This document shows, piece by piece, positions 33,369 through 41,477 of a DNA stretch of 64,000 nt. Origin of the DNA: Phenylobacterium sp. (GTDB lineage: Bacteria; Pseudomonadota; Alphaproteobacteria; Caulobacterales; Caulobacteraceae). The DNA lies in assembly GCF_016124325.1 (NCBI RefSeq), contig NZ_WGNY01000033.1:1-64000 (forward strand), read 5' to 3'. The notes below the pieces were generated by a model. It did not search any database. It was not told the DNA's origin and saw only the letters and a list, made by a program, of their open reading frames with translations. Made by a program: the position numbers and the translations under genes. Position 1 is the stretch's first letter. Every line of letters begins with the position of its first letter.

Positions 33369-34184
33369 TCACCTTTCCGGCGGCAGCACGTACGGGAACG
33401 CCGTCGCCACGGCCATCGGATAGTAGGCCAGGTGGGCGGCGCCTGCGAAGGTCTCCGAACGCACCGAATAGTTCGCCGACAGTGCGGCGGCCACGATCCG
33501 TGCCGCTTCGGTCATCCGGGCATCCTCTTTTCCGCCGACGCCCACGAACACCCGGGGCGCCCCTGCCGAGGGGCGCGCCTGAGGCAGCCGATCGATGAGA
33601 TCCGGCTCCATCCAGAGGGCCGGGCTGCAGATGATGTAGCTTGAGAACGCCGCGGGGCGGTCGAGCATGACATGGGCCGCGAAGAGCCCGCCCTCGGAGT
33701 GTCCGAACAGCACGCTGTTCGCGGGTTCGACGGCGTAGCGCGCCGCAATGAAGGGCATGAGTTCGTCCACGAGGAACCGCTCGAAGTCGGCGCCCCCGCC
33801 GCCGATGGTGCGGCCGTCGTGGTCCACGGGCTGGAACAGTAGGTCGCGGTCGCGCATGGCGTAGGCGTCGGGGCGATAGCCGACCGAAACGACGAACGCT
33901 CGCGCCATCGCGCCGCCACCGCCCATGACCCAGGCCATCGGGCCCGCGATGCTGTAGCCGCCGTCCAGGGCGTAGATGGCGGGATAGGATTTGCCGGGCT
34001 TCTCGGCGAAGGGATGGGTCACTTGGATCAGGAAATCCCGCCCCAGGCTCCCGGAATGCAGCAGCAGTTCGTCGGTCGCCATCTGCGGGGCCGGCGCCTT
34101 CGAGATCAGGGTCAGGGGCGCGGCCGAGACCGGTCCGGCCAGACAGGCGATCGCCGCCAGGATCGGGATGACGCGCCCACGCAT
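33369..34184 (-). CDS. exported esterase, IroE/Fes-like alpha/beta hydrolase
   Basis: A 271-residue protein with a signal peptide (VIPILAAIACLAGPVSA). SYPAIYALDGGYSIAGPMAW near residue 70 and VLFGHSEGGLFAAHVML with nucleophile Ser163 match the putative esterase family that includes siderophore esterases. The catalytic His is likely in the C-terminal FAGAAHLAYYPM. It is predicted to work in the periplasm. No siderophore genes are adjacent, so ferric-siderophore hydrolysis is only one possibility; a different ester substrate is as likely. Confidence 0.78.
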   Translation of the reverse strand: MRGRVIPILAAIACLAGPVSAAPLTLISKAPAPQMATDELLLHSGSLGRDFLIQVTHPFAEKPGKSYPAIYALDGGYSIAGPMAWVMGGGGAMARAFVVSVGYRPDAYAMRDRDLLFQPVDHDGRTIGGGGADFERFLVDELMPFIAARYAVEPANSVLFGHSEGGLFAAHVMLDRPAAFSSYIICSPALWMEPDLIDRLPQARPSAGAPRVFVGVGGKEDARMTEAARIVAAALSANYSVRSETFAGAAHLAYYPMAVATAFPYVLPPER

Positions 34185-34264
34185 GGTGTCCTCCGACGCT
34201 CGTGCGAGGGCCAGAAAACTACATGCGTAATCTTCAAGTCAAGTCTGTCGCTCCACGAGGCCTG

Positions 34265-35209
34265 TCAGGCCGCCAGCGCCGCTCGCCGGCGCCGCAGCAC
34301 CATGCCCATGGCGCCGAAGCCCAGGATCATCAGCGCCCAGGCGGCGGGTTCGGGAACGACCGAGCCATTCAGGCCGCCGGGGGTGAAGGTGTCTTCCGGA
34401 CGCGGCGCCGGGGGCGTCAGCAGGTTTCCGGCGTAGCCCGTGGAGCCGAAACTCATCGCCCCATTGAAGCTGCCGACGATCAGGTCGCCCGAGATCGTGC
34501 CGGAATTGCCCTGGAAGGCCGCGAACGGCGCCAGCACCGAACCGCTCAGCGAAACCCCGCCGGCCGTGATGCTGGTGGCTTCGGAGAAGTTCCACAGGAT
34601 GTTTGGCGCGTCGTAGAAGTTCAGGCCGCCGGCCAGGTTCACGGTGTCGCCACTGACGTTGATCAGCACCTGCGACCCCGCCGCGATGTTCGTGCTGAAC
34701 CACGTCACCTGCGACAGCATCGAGCTGGAGATGTTGAAGACGTTCAGCCCGGTGTCGAGCCCGGTGAGGTAGAGCCCGCCCCACTGCACCTGCGCCGCGC
34801 CGTTGGCCGCCTCGCCCGCCAGCGACGTGCTGAGGTCCTTCAGGCGGACCGCCTCCGCGGCGAAGTCGATGGGCAGCGCCGCGCCCGCGGTCACCGGCAG
34901 ATACGCCGGCGAGTTGTTGGAGCCGCCCACCAGGGCGCCGCCGGCGATCGAGCCGCCCCAGTAGTAGTTGAGGTTCCCGCCGACCACGAGGCTGGCCGGG
35001 TCGTCGGCCGTCGAGCCGCTGATGCTGGTGCTGTAGAAGGTCGCATTGCCGCCGGCGGCCACGCGGTTGGCGATGTTGTTGCCCTGCAGCGTGAGGTCGC
35101 CCAGCGAATAGAGCTGGAAGTCGGCCGCCGATTCCGCCGCGAGAGCGGGCGCGGCGACAAGCGTCGTAGCCAGGAAAGCGGCGGCAAAGATACGCACGTG
35201 ATTCACCAT
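34265..35209 (-). CDS. choice-of-anchor A domain, PEPxxWA-CTERM protein
   Basis: Chosen start at the ATG complementary to 35207-35209; an ATG five codons earlier (35224) is also possible. 314 residues. A signal peptide (IFAAAFLATTLVAAPALAA) precedes a beta-rich choice-of-anchor A domain (FQLYSLGDLTLQGNNIANRV; DTVNLAGGLNFYD). The C-terminus is the sorting signal VVPEPAAWALMILGFGAM then a basic RRRR tail. Secreted and probably processed by an exosortase. The 257 bp upstream to the lipoprotein gene hold no recognisable feature. Confidence 0.8.
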   Translation of the reverse strand: MVNHVRIFAAAFLATTLVAAPALAAESAADFQLYSLGDLTLQGNNIANRVAAGGNATFYSTSISGSTADDPASLVVGGNLNYYWGGSIAGGALVGGSNNSPAYLPVTAGAALPIDFAAEAVRLKDLSTSLAGEAANGAAQVQWGGLYLTGLDTGLNVFNISSSMLSQVTWFSTNIAAGSQVLINVSGDTVNLAGGLNFYDAPNILWNFSEATSITAGGVSLSGSVLAPFAAFQGNSGTISGDLIVGSFNGAMSFGSTGYAGNLLTPPAPRPEDTFTPGGLNGSVVPEPAAWALMILGFGAMGMVLRRRRAALAA

Positions 35210-35466
35210 CACTCTGCTGCACATGCGTCGATCAGGTAGATCTTCGCATAGGCAGAATTGTTGCTTCGGCCCTGCGGCCGTTCACCCCGCATGTACGTAC
35301 GCGAAAGCTGAAATGCTGCTTACCAGGGTGTCGCGGCGGCGCTTTTGGGCCGGTCCGGCTACTCAAAACGGGGGAGTGCTCGCCCATCGCGCGATAATTG
35401 GCGGCCAGGCCGGCATTGGCGCTCGTGTCGGTTGAGTCGATCGACGCCGGCCTGAGCCGAGGCGGC

Positions 35467-35931
35467 CTAGCTTCGGCAGGCGTTCAGGAAGTCGTGGCCG
35501 GGGGCGAAGCCGTTCGGCAGGGCGACGCGCCGCCGGCCGAGCGCCACGCCGAGCTCGCCGGTCTCGGCGAAGCGGGCCAGCGCCGGGTCGTCGGCGGGAA
35601 CCTGGGCCTGGATGTCCAGCGCGCCGTCGGTGTCCGCGCCGACGACGCCCGCGCCGGGATGGCGGCTCTCGACCTTGCCCGAGCGGAGGATGACCAGGGC
35701 GGGGTCGCCGGGACGCCCGATCACGGTCAGGTCGACGACGCCGGAATGCGGCGTGCATTCCATCATCAGGCGCACGCCGCCGGGGCCGTCCGCCGCGGCG
35801 ACCAGCCGGACGCTCTCGCCGGCGTCCTCGATGCGGGTCCACGTCACCCCGGGGTCGCGACGGTCCGGGCCGAAGGCGCAGCCGGCCAGCAGGCCGGCCG
35901 CGATCACGAAGAGGAAGCCTCGCGGACGCAT
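35467..35931 (-). CDS. small lipoprotein at the end of the flgFGAH operon
   Basis: Start at the ATG complementary to 35929-35931, 5 bp after the flgH stop; 154 residues. The lipobox is LLAGC, with Cys18 lipidated after a hydrophobic segment (FLFVIAAGLLA). The remainder is a small beta-rich domain (GGVRLMMECTPHSGVVDL) with two more cysteines, including one near the C-terminus (FLNACRS). The position immediately after flgH, with flagellar genes upstream, suggests a flagellar or envelope role, but no family was recognised. Confidence 0.65.
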   Translation of the reverse strand: MRPRGFLFVIAAGLLAGCAFGPDRRDPGVTWTRIEDAGESVRLVAAADGPGGVRLMMECTPHSGVVDLTVIGRPGDPALVILRSGKVESRHPGAGVVGADTDGALDIQAQVPADDPALARFAETGELGVALGRRRVALPNGFAPGHDFLNACRS

Positions 35932-35936
35932 CGGGC

Positions 35937-36665
35937 TCAGAACGGGCTGAACTTCTCCAGCAGCGACTGGCCGGCGGGCGTCTTCTGCACCCGGCTGATA
36001 TCGCCACGGCCGCCGTAGCTGATGCGGGCTTCGGCGATCTGGGTGTGACGGACGGTGTTGGCCGCCGAAATGTCCTCCGGCCGCACGATGCCGGCCACGG
36101 TGAGCTGGCGCAGTTCGCCGTTCGTGCGGACCTCCTGGGTGCCCTGGATCACGAGGTTGCCGTTGGGCAGCACCGCCGAGACGATCGCGGCGATGGTCAG
36201 GGTGATCTTCTCGGAGCGGTTCACCTGGCCCGCGCCCGCGTTGGAGGTCGAGGAATTGGTTTCGACGGCGGTGGCCGGATCGAAGGCGCTCGGCAGAATC
36301 TTCCCGAGGGTCGATTCCAGGCCGAAGAAATGCGGCACGCCGGCGGTGAGGCCCGCGGTCCGCGAGCTGGACGTCGCGTTGGTGGTCTTGGCGCTGTCGT
36401 CGATGTCGATGTTGACGGTCAGGATATCGCCGACCCGGCTGGCGCGCTGGTCGTTGAAGAAGGCGCGAGCCCCGACGCGCCACAGCGAGTTGGCGCTGGC
36501 GGCCTGGGGCGGCGGTTCCCGGACCGACACGGTCGGCTGGGTCATGGGGGCGAGGGAGGCGGGATAACCCACGGGGGCCAGTTCGGGGCCCTTCACCGCC
36601 TCGGAGATGGTCGAGCAGGCGCCCAGCGGGGCCAGGGCGGCGAGAACGAGGATGCGCAGGCGCAT
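35937..36665 (-). CDS. flgH: flagellar L-ring lipoprotein
   Basis: The start is the ATG complementary to 36663-36665; 242 residues. Lipobox LGAC (Cys17) after a short signal. The core is typical of FlgH: SLWRVGARAFFNDQRASRVG, VNIDIDDSAKTTNATSSSRT, and GNLVIQGTQEVRTNGELRQL near the C-terminus. It builds the L-ring in the outer membrane around the rod. It comes 11 bp after flgA and is followed by a small lipoprotein gene. Confidence 0.95.
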   Translation of the reverse strand: MRLRILVLAALAPLGACSTISEAVKGPELAPVGYPASLAPMTQPTVSVREPPPQAASANSLWRVGARAFFNDQRASRVGDILTVNIDIDDSAKTTNATSSSRTAGLTAGVPHFFGLESTLGKILPSAFDPATAVETNSSTSNAGAGQVNRSEKITLTIAAIVSAVLPNGNLVIQGTQEVRTNGELRQLTVAGIVRPEDISAANTVRHTQIAEARISYGGRGDISRVQKTPAGQSLLEKFSPF

Positions 36666-36676
36666 GACGAGGTCCT

Positions 36677-37432
36677 TCAACGGAGCGCGTAACGGGAAGA
36701 GTGGGTCAGCTTCAGCTGGTCCGCCTCGGGGCCGACCGCGGCCTGGCCGGGTCCGGTGACCACGGCCTGGACGGTCTTCTTCGACGTGACGTTCTGCACG
36801 TTGATGGGCTCGCCCACGGCGCCGCCCGAGAGGGCCTTGGCCTGCAGGGCGAGCGAGATGCCCCCACTTTCGAAGGTGAGGGTTACGATGTCGTTTGGTT
36901 TCACCACCTGGACCGCGGCGACGTCGCGTCCGGAGACCGCGGCGCCGGCGCGCAGCGGACGGCGCGCTGCGAGGCCCACGACGACGTCGGCGTCGGAAGG
37001 CGCGTCGCTGGGGGCGAGCGCCGCCTTGGCCCAGATCAGATCCTGCGGCTGGACGATCTCGCCGGCCGAGATGTTGCGGGTCCAGGTCAGCACGTCGACG
37101 TTGCCGCGCGCGGCGACGGCCGAGGCGGGAGCGCCCGCGGCGCCGGCGTTGGACGATGCGCCCGTCACCACGATCTGGCGCAGGCCCTCGGCGTTGGCCC
37201 ACTCCAGCCCGGCGCGATAGGCGGCGAGTTGCACGGCCCGCGCGTTCAGCATCACCGATGCGCCAGACCGCTTCGCCACCGGGACGGTCGCGGCCGCGCC
37301 GGCGCCTTCGAAGATCTCGCCCAGGGTGACGACCCCGTCGGCGTCGAAGACGTCCGACTTCAGTGTCACGGGCGTCCCGGCCAGGGCCGGAGAGGCGGCG
37401 GCCAGCGCCGCCAGGACGATGAGCGCCTTCAT
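36677..37432 (-). CDS. flgA: P-ring assembly chaperone
   Basis: A 251-residue protein with a signal peptide (ALIVLAALAAASPALA). VVTLGEIFEGAG, LTWTRNISAGEIVQPQDLIW and the SAF-like C-terminal domain (ARRPLRAGAAVSGRDV; ALSGGAVGEPINVQNVTSKK) identify FlgA, the periplasmic chaperone for the P-ring protein FlgI. The gene for FlgI is not in the window. It lies 4 bp after flgG. Confidence 0.93.
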   Translation of the reverse strand: MKALIVLAALAAASPALAGTPVTLKSDVFDADGVVTLGEIFEGAGAAATVPVAKRSGASVMLNARAVQLAAYRAGLEWANAEGLRQIVVTGASSNAGAAGAPASAVAARGNVDVLTWTRNISAGEIVQPQDLIWAKAALAPSDAPSDADVVVGLAARRPLRAGAAVSGRDVAAVQVVKPNDIVTLTFESGGISLALQAKALSGGAVGEPINVQNVTSKKTVQAVVTGPGQAAVGPEADQLKLTHSSRYALR

Positions 37433-37436
37433 GAGC

Positions 37437-38225
37437 CTACGCCTTCACCTGGTTGGCTGTGGCCAGCATGTTGTCGGCGGTGGAGATCACCTTGGAGTTC
37501 ATCTCGTAGGCCCGCTGGGCCACGATCAGGGCGGTGATCTCCGACACCGGGTCGACGTTGGAGGCTTCGGTGTAGCCCTGCACGAGCGTGCCGACGCCGA
37601 CCGATCCCGGCGTGCCGGTCGTGGGCGCGCCGGACGCGACGGTCTCTTTGTAGAGGTTCGACCCCATGGCCGAGAGGCCGCCGTCGTTCACGAAGGTGGC
37701 CAGTTCCAGCACCCCCACCACGTTCGGCGTGGTCTGGCCGGCCTGGAGCACCTCGACCTGACCCGACTTGGAGATCGACACCGAAACCGCGTCGGACGGG
37801 ATCGAGATGGCCGGCTGGATCTGATAGCCGTCCTGGGTGACCATCTGGCCCTGGTCGTTGACCGCCAGGTTGCCCGCGCGGGTGTAGGCCGTCTCGCCCG
37901 AGGGCAGCAGCACCTGGAAGTAGCCGCGCCCGTCGATCGCCAGGTCGTAGGGGTTGTCGGTGCGGGTCAGCGCGCCCTGGGTCTCGACGCGGTAGACCGC
38001 GCCGGCCTTGACGCCCGCGCCCACCTGGACCCCGGTCGGCACGATGGTGCCCTGGTCGGACGACTGCGAGCCGGCCGCCTCGTACGTCTGGTAGAGCAGA
38101 TCCTGGAACTCGGCGCGCTGACGTTTGAACGCGATCGTGTTCATGTTGGCGATGTTGTTCGAGATGACCTCGACGTTCATCTGCTGGGCCGCCATACCGG
38201 TGGCGGCGGTGCGGAGCGCTTGCAT
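37437..38225 (-). CDS. flgG: flagellar distal rod protein
   Basis: A 262-residue protein, the usual length. The N-terminal rod motif is ISNNIANMNTIAFKRQRAEF. The central domain includes LAIDGRGYFQVLLPSGETAY, and the C-terminal heptad helix is ALIVAQRAYEMNSKVIST. It forms the distal rod. It sits 14 bp after flgF and 4 bp before flgA, as in other Caulobacterales. Confidence 0.96.
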   Translation of the reverse strand: MQALRTAATGMAAQQMNVEVISNNIANMNTIAFKRQRAEFQDLLYQTYEAAGSQSSDQGTIVPTGVQVGAGVKAGAVYRVETQGALTRTDNPYDLAIDGRGYFQVLLPSGETAYTRAGNLAVNDQGQMVTQDGYQIQPAISIPSDAVSVSISKSGQVEVLQAGQTTPNVVGVLELATFVNDGGLSAMGSNLYKETVASGAPTTGTPGSVGVGTLVQGYTEASNVDPVSEITALIVAQRAYEMNSKVISTADNMLATANQVKA

Positions 38226-38239
38226 CCTCGTCTACCCTC

Positions 38240-38977
38240 TTACTGAATCCGGCCCAGGCGCTCGACGGAGCGGCGCGAGAGGTCGGCTTCGGATTCCATC
38301 ATCTTTGCGGTCTGTTCGTAGGCGCGGCTCACCTCGACCATGCGGGTGATCTCCAGCACCGGCTTGACGTTCGAGCCTTCCAGCATCCCCTGACGCAGGC
38401 GGGCGCTTTCGGCGGGCTGCGGCTGCAGGTTCGAAACGTTGCGGAAGAGGTTGTCGCCCGCCTTCGACAGCGCGCCGGCATTGGCGAAGTCGAACATGCC
38501 GACCTTGCCGACCTGCTCGGAGCCCTGGGTCATCGTGCCATCGGCGCCGATCGAGACCGTCCCCTTCTCGGGATCGATGGTGATCTCGCCGCCGCCCTCG
38601 TCGAGGACCGGCTGGCCCGCCTGGGTCACCAGGCGCCCGCTGGGATCGGTCGTGAAACGGCCGTCGCGGGTGAAGCGGGGGCCTTGCGGCGTCTGGATCT
38701 GGAAGAAGCCTTCGCCCTCGATGGCCATGTCCAGGGGCGCGCCGGTGGTCGTCAGCACGCCTTGGCGGAAATCGCGCGCCACGCCGTCGGCGAGCACGAA
38801 CTTCACGGGCCGCGGACCGCCCTCGGTCACCGCCGGGGCGCGCGGGTTCTCCTTTTGCAGGATCGACTCGACCTTGAACCCCGTGGTGTCCAGGTTCGCG
38901 ATGTTGTTCGCGATGATGTCCATCTCGCGACGGAGCACCACCTGGCGGGAGAGGCCGACGTAGAGAGCGTTGTCCAT
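38240..38977 (-). CDS. flgF: flagellar proximal rod protein
   Basis: The start is the ATG complementary to 38975-38977; 245 residues. MDNALYVGLSRQVVLRREMD at the start, IANNIANLDTTGFKVES as rod motif, and a C-terminal helix with RMVEVSRAYEQTAKMM. It builds the proximal rod and heads flgF-flgG-flgA-flgH-lipoprotein. A sigma-54-type -24/-12 element lies 44 bases upstream of the start codon, as expected for a late flagellar operon in Caulobacter. Confidence 0.95.
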   Translation of the reverse strand: MDNALYVGLSRQVVLRREMDIIANNIANLDTTGFKVESILQKENPRAPAVTEGGPRPVKFVLADGVARDFRQGVLTTTGAPLDMAIEGEGFFQIQTPQGPRFTRDGRFTTDPSGRLVTQAGQPVLDEGGGEITIDPEKGTVSIGADGTMTQGSEQVGKVGMFDFANAGALSKAGDNLFRNVSNLQPQPAESARLRQGMLEGSNVKPVLEITRMVEVSRAYEQTAKMMESEADLSRRSVERLGRIQ

Positions 38978-39020
38978 TAACAGGCGGACCTTGCGGCTGC
39001 GACGTTTCGCCAATCCGGCC

Positions 39021-39036
39021 TGCAAGCTTCGGGCCA
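39021..39036 (-). promoter_or_regulatory. sigma-54 -24/-12 promoter for flgF
   Basis: On the minus strand TGGCCCGAAGCTTGCA: GG and GC are separated by 10 bases, matching TGGCAC-N5-TTGC with one change. Transcription would begin about 12 bases further, near 39010. Confidence 0.7.
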
Positions 39037-39086
39037 GTCCAAAATATCAATAAAAACAACAAACAAGAAAGTTAACGGCCGCCCAG

Positions 39087-39103
39087 CGGCGGATTCTGCC
39101 GGG
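39087..39103 (-). promoter_or_regulatory. ftr-like FlbD enhancer element
   Basis: On the minus strand CCCGGCAGAATCCGCCG, about 51 bases upstream of the sigma-54 element. It resembles the ftr elements that bind FlbD in Caulobacter. The match is from memory of the consensus. Confidence 0.4.
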
Positions 39104-39118
39104 CAGGAATCGCGCCCG

Positions 39119-39148
39119 TTAAGAACCGTTAAAAACCGCTTCTTAACC
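39119..39148 (+). promoter_or_regulatory. cluster of CtrA-like TTAA sites upstream of fliL
   Basis: TTAA at 39119 and 39129 (N6 apart) and TTAACC at 39143, 69-98 bases upstream of fliL. The spacing departs by one base from the CtrA consensus TTAA-N7-TTAA. fliLM of Caulobacter is a CtrA target. Confidence 0.5.
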
Positions 39149-39216
39149 AAAGAGCGGCATTCGTAACGACGCCGGTATTCCAAGGCCGTCTTCTCTTTTC
39201 TCTAGGAACTGGGCGC

Positions 39217-39828
39217 GTGGCGAAGAAGGACAAGAAGCCGAAGGAGGCCGAGGGCGAAGCGCCCGAAGGCGCCGAAGGCGCGGAGGGCGAGGCCCCCGCC
39301 AAGAAGAAGCTGCCGCTGAAGATGCTCATCATCGCCGGCGCCGCGGCGCTCGTGGTGCTGGGCGGCGGCGGTACGGCCGCGTTCCTCTTCCTCAAGCCGA
39401 AACCCGACGCGGCGGCCGCCGAGAAGGGCGACCACGGCAAGGAGAAGAAAAAGAAGAAGGAGGAGAAGAAGGAAGGCAAAGAGGGCGAAAAGACCGCCGG
39501 GATGATCCGCGAGGGACCCGACGGCGTGGTGTTCTACACGCTGCCCGACGTGGTCGTGAACATGCAGACCGCCGACGGCCGACCCACCTTCCTGAAGCTC
39601 AAGCTGACCCTCGAACTGCCCGACGAGGAGGTCGTCGACGAACTCGATCCCAACATGCCGAGGCTCCAGGACATGTTCCAGACGTTCCTGCGCGAGCTGC
39701 GGCCCGAGGATCTTTCGGGCAGCCAGGGGAGCTACCAGCTGCGCATGGAGATCCTGCGCCGGGTGAACCTCGTCATTTCGCCGGCCAAGGCGAACGCCGT
39801 CCTCATCGAGGAGATGCTGATCAACTAG
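39217..39828 (+). CDS. fliL: flagellar basal-body-associated protein FliL
   Basis: GTG start with AGGAAC about 9 bases upstream; 203 residues. The N-terminus is Lys/Glu-rich (AKKDKKPKEAEGE), then one membrane helix (MLIIAGAAALVVLGGGGTAA, about residues 36-57), another Lys-rich segment, and the periplasmic FliL domain (FYTLPDVVVNMQTADGRPTF; LKLKLTLELPDEEVVDEL). It supports the stators at the motor and is needed for rotation in Caulobacter. First gene of a five-gene rightward operon. Confidence 0.94.
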   Translation: MAKKDKKPKEAEGEAPEGAEGAEGEAPAKKKLPLKMLIIAGAAALVVLGGGGTAAFLFLKPKPDAAAAEKGDHGKEKKKKKEEKKEGKEGEKTAGMIREGPDGVVFYTLPDVVVNMQTADGRPTFLKLKLTLELPDEEVVDELDPNMPRLQDMFQTFLRELRPEDLSGSQGSYQLRMEILRRVNLVISPAKANAVLIEEMLIN

Positions 39829-39858
39829 CGCGCCAGCGCCCGTTGAGTCCGGAAGCCC

Positions 39859-40953
39859 ATGGCAGAAGACACCGACATCTCGACCGAAGCCGAAACCGAA
39901 GTCGCCCCCGGGGGCGGCGGCGAGGATGGTGCGTCCTGGGCCGCCGCCGCGGCGGCCGAGGCCAACTCGTCCGAGCGCATCCTGAACCAGGACGAGATCG
40001 ACAGCCTGCTGGGCTTCGACCTCTCCGACGACGAAATCTCCGAGCGCACGGGCATCCGGGCGATCATCAACTCGGCGCTGGTGTCGTACGAGCGCCTGCC
40101 GATGCTGGAGATCGTCTTCGACCGGCTGGTCCGGTTGATGACGACCTCGCTGCGCAACTTCACGTCCGACAACGTCGAGGTCAGCCTCGACAACATCTCC
40201 TCCATCCGCTTCGGCGACTACCTGAACTCGATCCCCCTGCCGGCGATCCTGTCGGTGTTCCGGGCCGAGGAGCTGAACAACTATGGCCTGCTGACCGTCG
40301 ACTCGAACCTGATCTATTCGATCGTCGACGTGCTGCTCGGCGGCCGCCGCGGCACCGCGGCGATGCGGATCGAGGGCCGCCCCTACACGACGATCGAGCG
40401 CGTGCTGGTCCAGCGGATGGTCGAGGTGGTCCTGGCCGACGCCAAGGAGGCGTTCGAGCCGCTCACCCCCGTCCACTTCACCCTGGACCGGCTGGAGACC
40501 AACCCGCGGTTCGCCGCCATCGCCCGGCCAGCCAACGCCGCCATCCTGGTGAAGCTGCGGATCGACATGGAAGACCGCGGTGGCCGCATCGAGCTGCTGC
40601 TGCCGTACGCGACGCTCGAACCCATCCGCAAGATGCTGCTCCAGCAGTTCATGGGCGAGAAGTTCGGCCGCGACAACATCTGGGAAGGCCACCTCGCGAC
40701 CGAGCTCTGGACCACGACCATGGAGGTCCGCGCCGTGCTCGACGAGCAGCAGGTCAGCCTCAAGAGCGTGCTGAACCTCAAGGTCGGCGACACCCTGATG
40801 CTCAACGCCACCCCGGACAGCCTGATCGAGCTTCGGGCCGGCGCCGTTCCACTCACCCGCGGCCGCATGGGCCGCCGCAACGCCCACATCGCCGTGCGGG
40901 TCGAGGCTCCGCTCTCGCCCATCGCCCGGCAAACCGTCCAGAGGATGACATGA
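39859..40953 (+). CDS. fliM: flagellar motor switch protein FliM
   Basis: A 364-residue protein. The N-terminal ILNQDEIDSLLGFDLSDD is the CheY-binding/FliG-contact segment; ERLPMLEIVFDRLVRLMTTS and YLNSIPLPAILSVFRAEELN lie in the middle CheC-like domain; the C-terminal SpoA domain includes SLKSVLNLKVGDTLMLNA. The C-ring protein controls rotation direction and early assembly. Its stop overlaps the next start (ATGA), so translation is coupled. Confidence 0.96.
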   Translation: MAEDTDISTEAETEVAPGGGGEDGASWAAAAAAEANSSERILNQDEIDSLLGFDLSDDEISERTGIRAIINSALVSYERLPMLEIVFDRLVRLMTTSLRNFTSDNVEVSLDNISSIRFGDYLNSIPLPAILSVFRAEELNNYGLLTVDSNLIYSIVDVLLGGRRGTAAMRIEGRPYTTIERVLVQRMVEVVLADAKEAFEPLTPVHFTLDRLETNPRFAAIARPANAAILVKLRIDMEDRGGRIELLLPYATLEPIRKMLLQQFMGEKFGRDNIWEGHLATELWTTTMEVRAVLDEQQVSLKSVLNLKVGDTLMLNATPDSLIELRAGAVPLTRGRMGRRNAHIAVRVEAPLSPIARQTVQRMT

Positions 40954-41477
40954 GCCTCATCGCGATCGGGATGAATCTGCTGCTGGCCGGTCTGCTGGTC
41001 GCCGCCATGGCTGTGGGCCTGCGCCTCAACCGCCGCCTCAAGGCGCTGCGGGACAGTCACGAGGGCTTCGAGGCCGCGGTCCGGGAGCTCAACGTGGCCG
41101 CCGCCCGCGCCGAGCAGGGCCTTGCCGATCTGCGCGCCGCCACCGACGAGGCCACCGACATGCTGGCCGACCGGATCGAGAAGGGCCGCGCGCTGGCCGG
41201 CCGGCTGGAAAAGCTGGTCGCCGCTGCGCCGCCGCCCGCGCCGGCCGCCGAGCAGCCGATGGCCAACGAGTCGGCCGAGCGTCGCCTGGGCGCGCTGCTG
41301 GCCGCCGCCCGCGCCGTCCGCAACCGGACCGAGGAGCCTGTCGAACGGGCCGCGCCCGCCGCCGAGCCGCTCGTCGGCCGGCCGCCGCTGCCGGGCCGCC
41401 GCATCGCCTCGCCTGACGAAGATTTGTTCGAAGACGCGCCGGTCGCCCTCGAGCGCCGCGCCGGAGCCCGCTGGTGA
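40950..41477 (+). CDS. DUF6468-type membrane-anchored coiled-coil protein
   Basis: Start overlaps the fliM stop; 175 residues. One N-terminal membrane helix (LIAIGMNLLLAGLLVAAMAV) is followed by a long charged coiled coil (LNRRLKALRDSHEGFEAAVR; AAARAEQGLADLRAATDEAT) and a Pro/Arg-rich tail. It resembles the DUF6468 family found after fliM in alphaproteobacteria. The function is unknown; the anchoring helix and coiled coil suggest a scaffold near the motor. The GTGA overlap ties it to the next gene. Confidence 0.75.
   Translation: MSLIAIGMNLLLAGLLVAAMAVGLRLNRRLKALRDSHEGFEAAVRELNVAAARAEQGLADLRAATDEATDMLADRIEKGRALAGRLEKLVAAAPPPAPAAEQPMANESAERRLGALLAAARAVRNRTEEPVERAAPAAEPLVGRPPLPGRRIASPDEDLFEDAPVALERRAGARW

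Noticed and set aside
35210..35466. 257-bp gap between the choice-of-anchor A gene and the lipoprotein gene as a small-RNA site
   Set aside because: No convincing promoter, hairpin or ribosome-binding site was seen.
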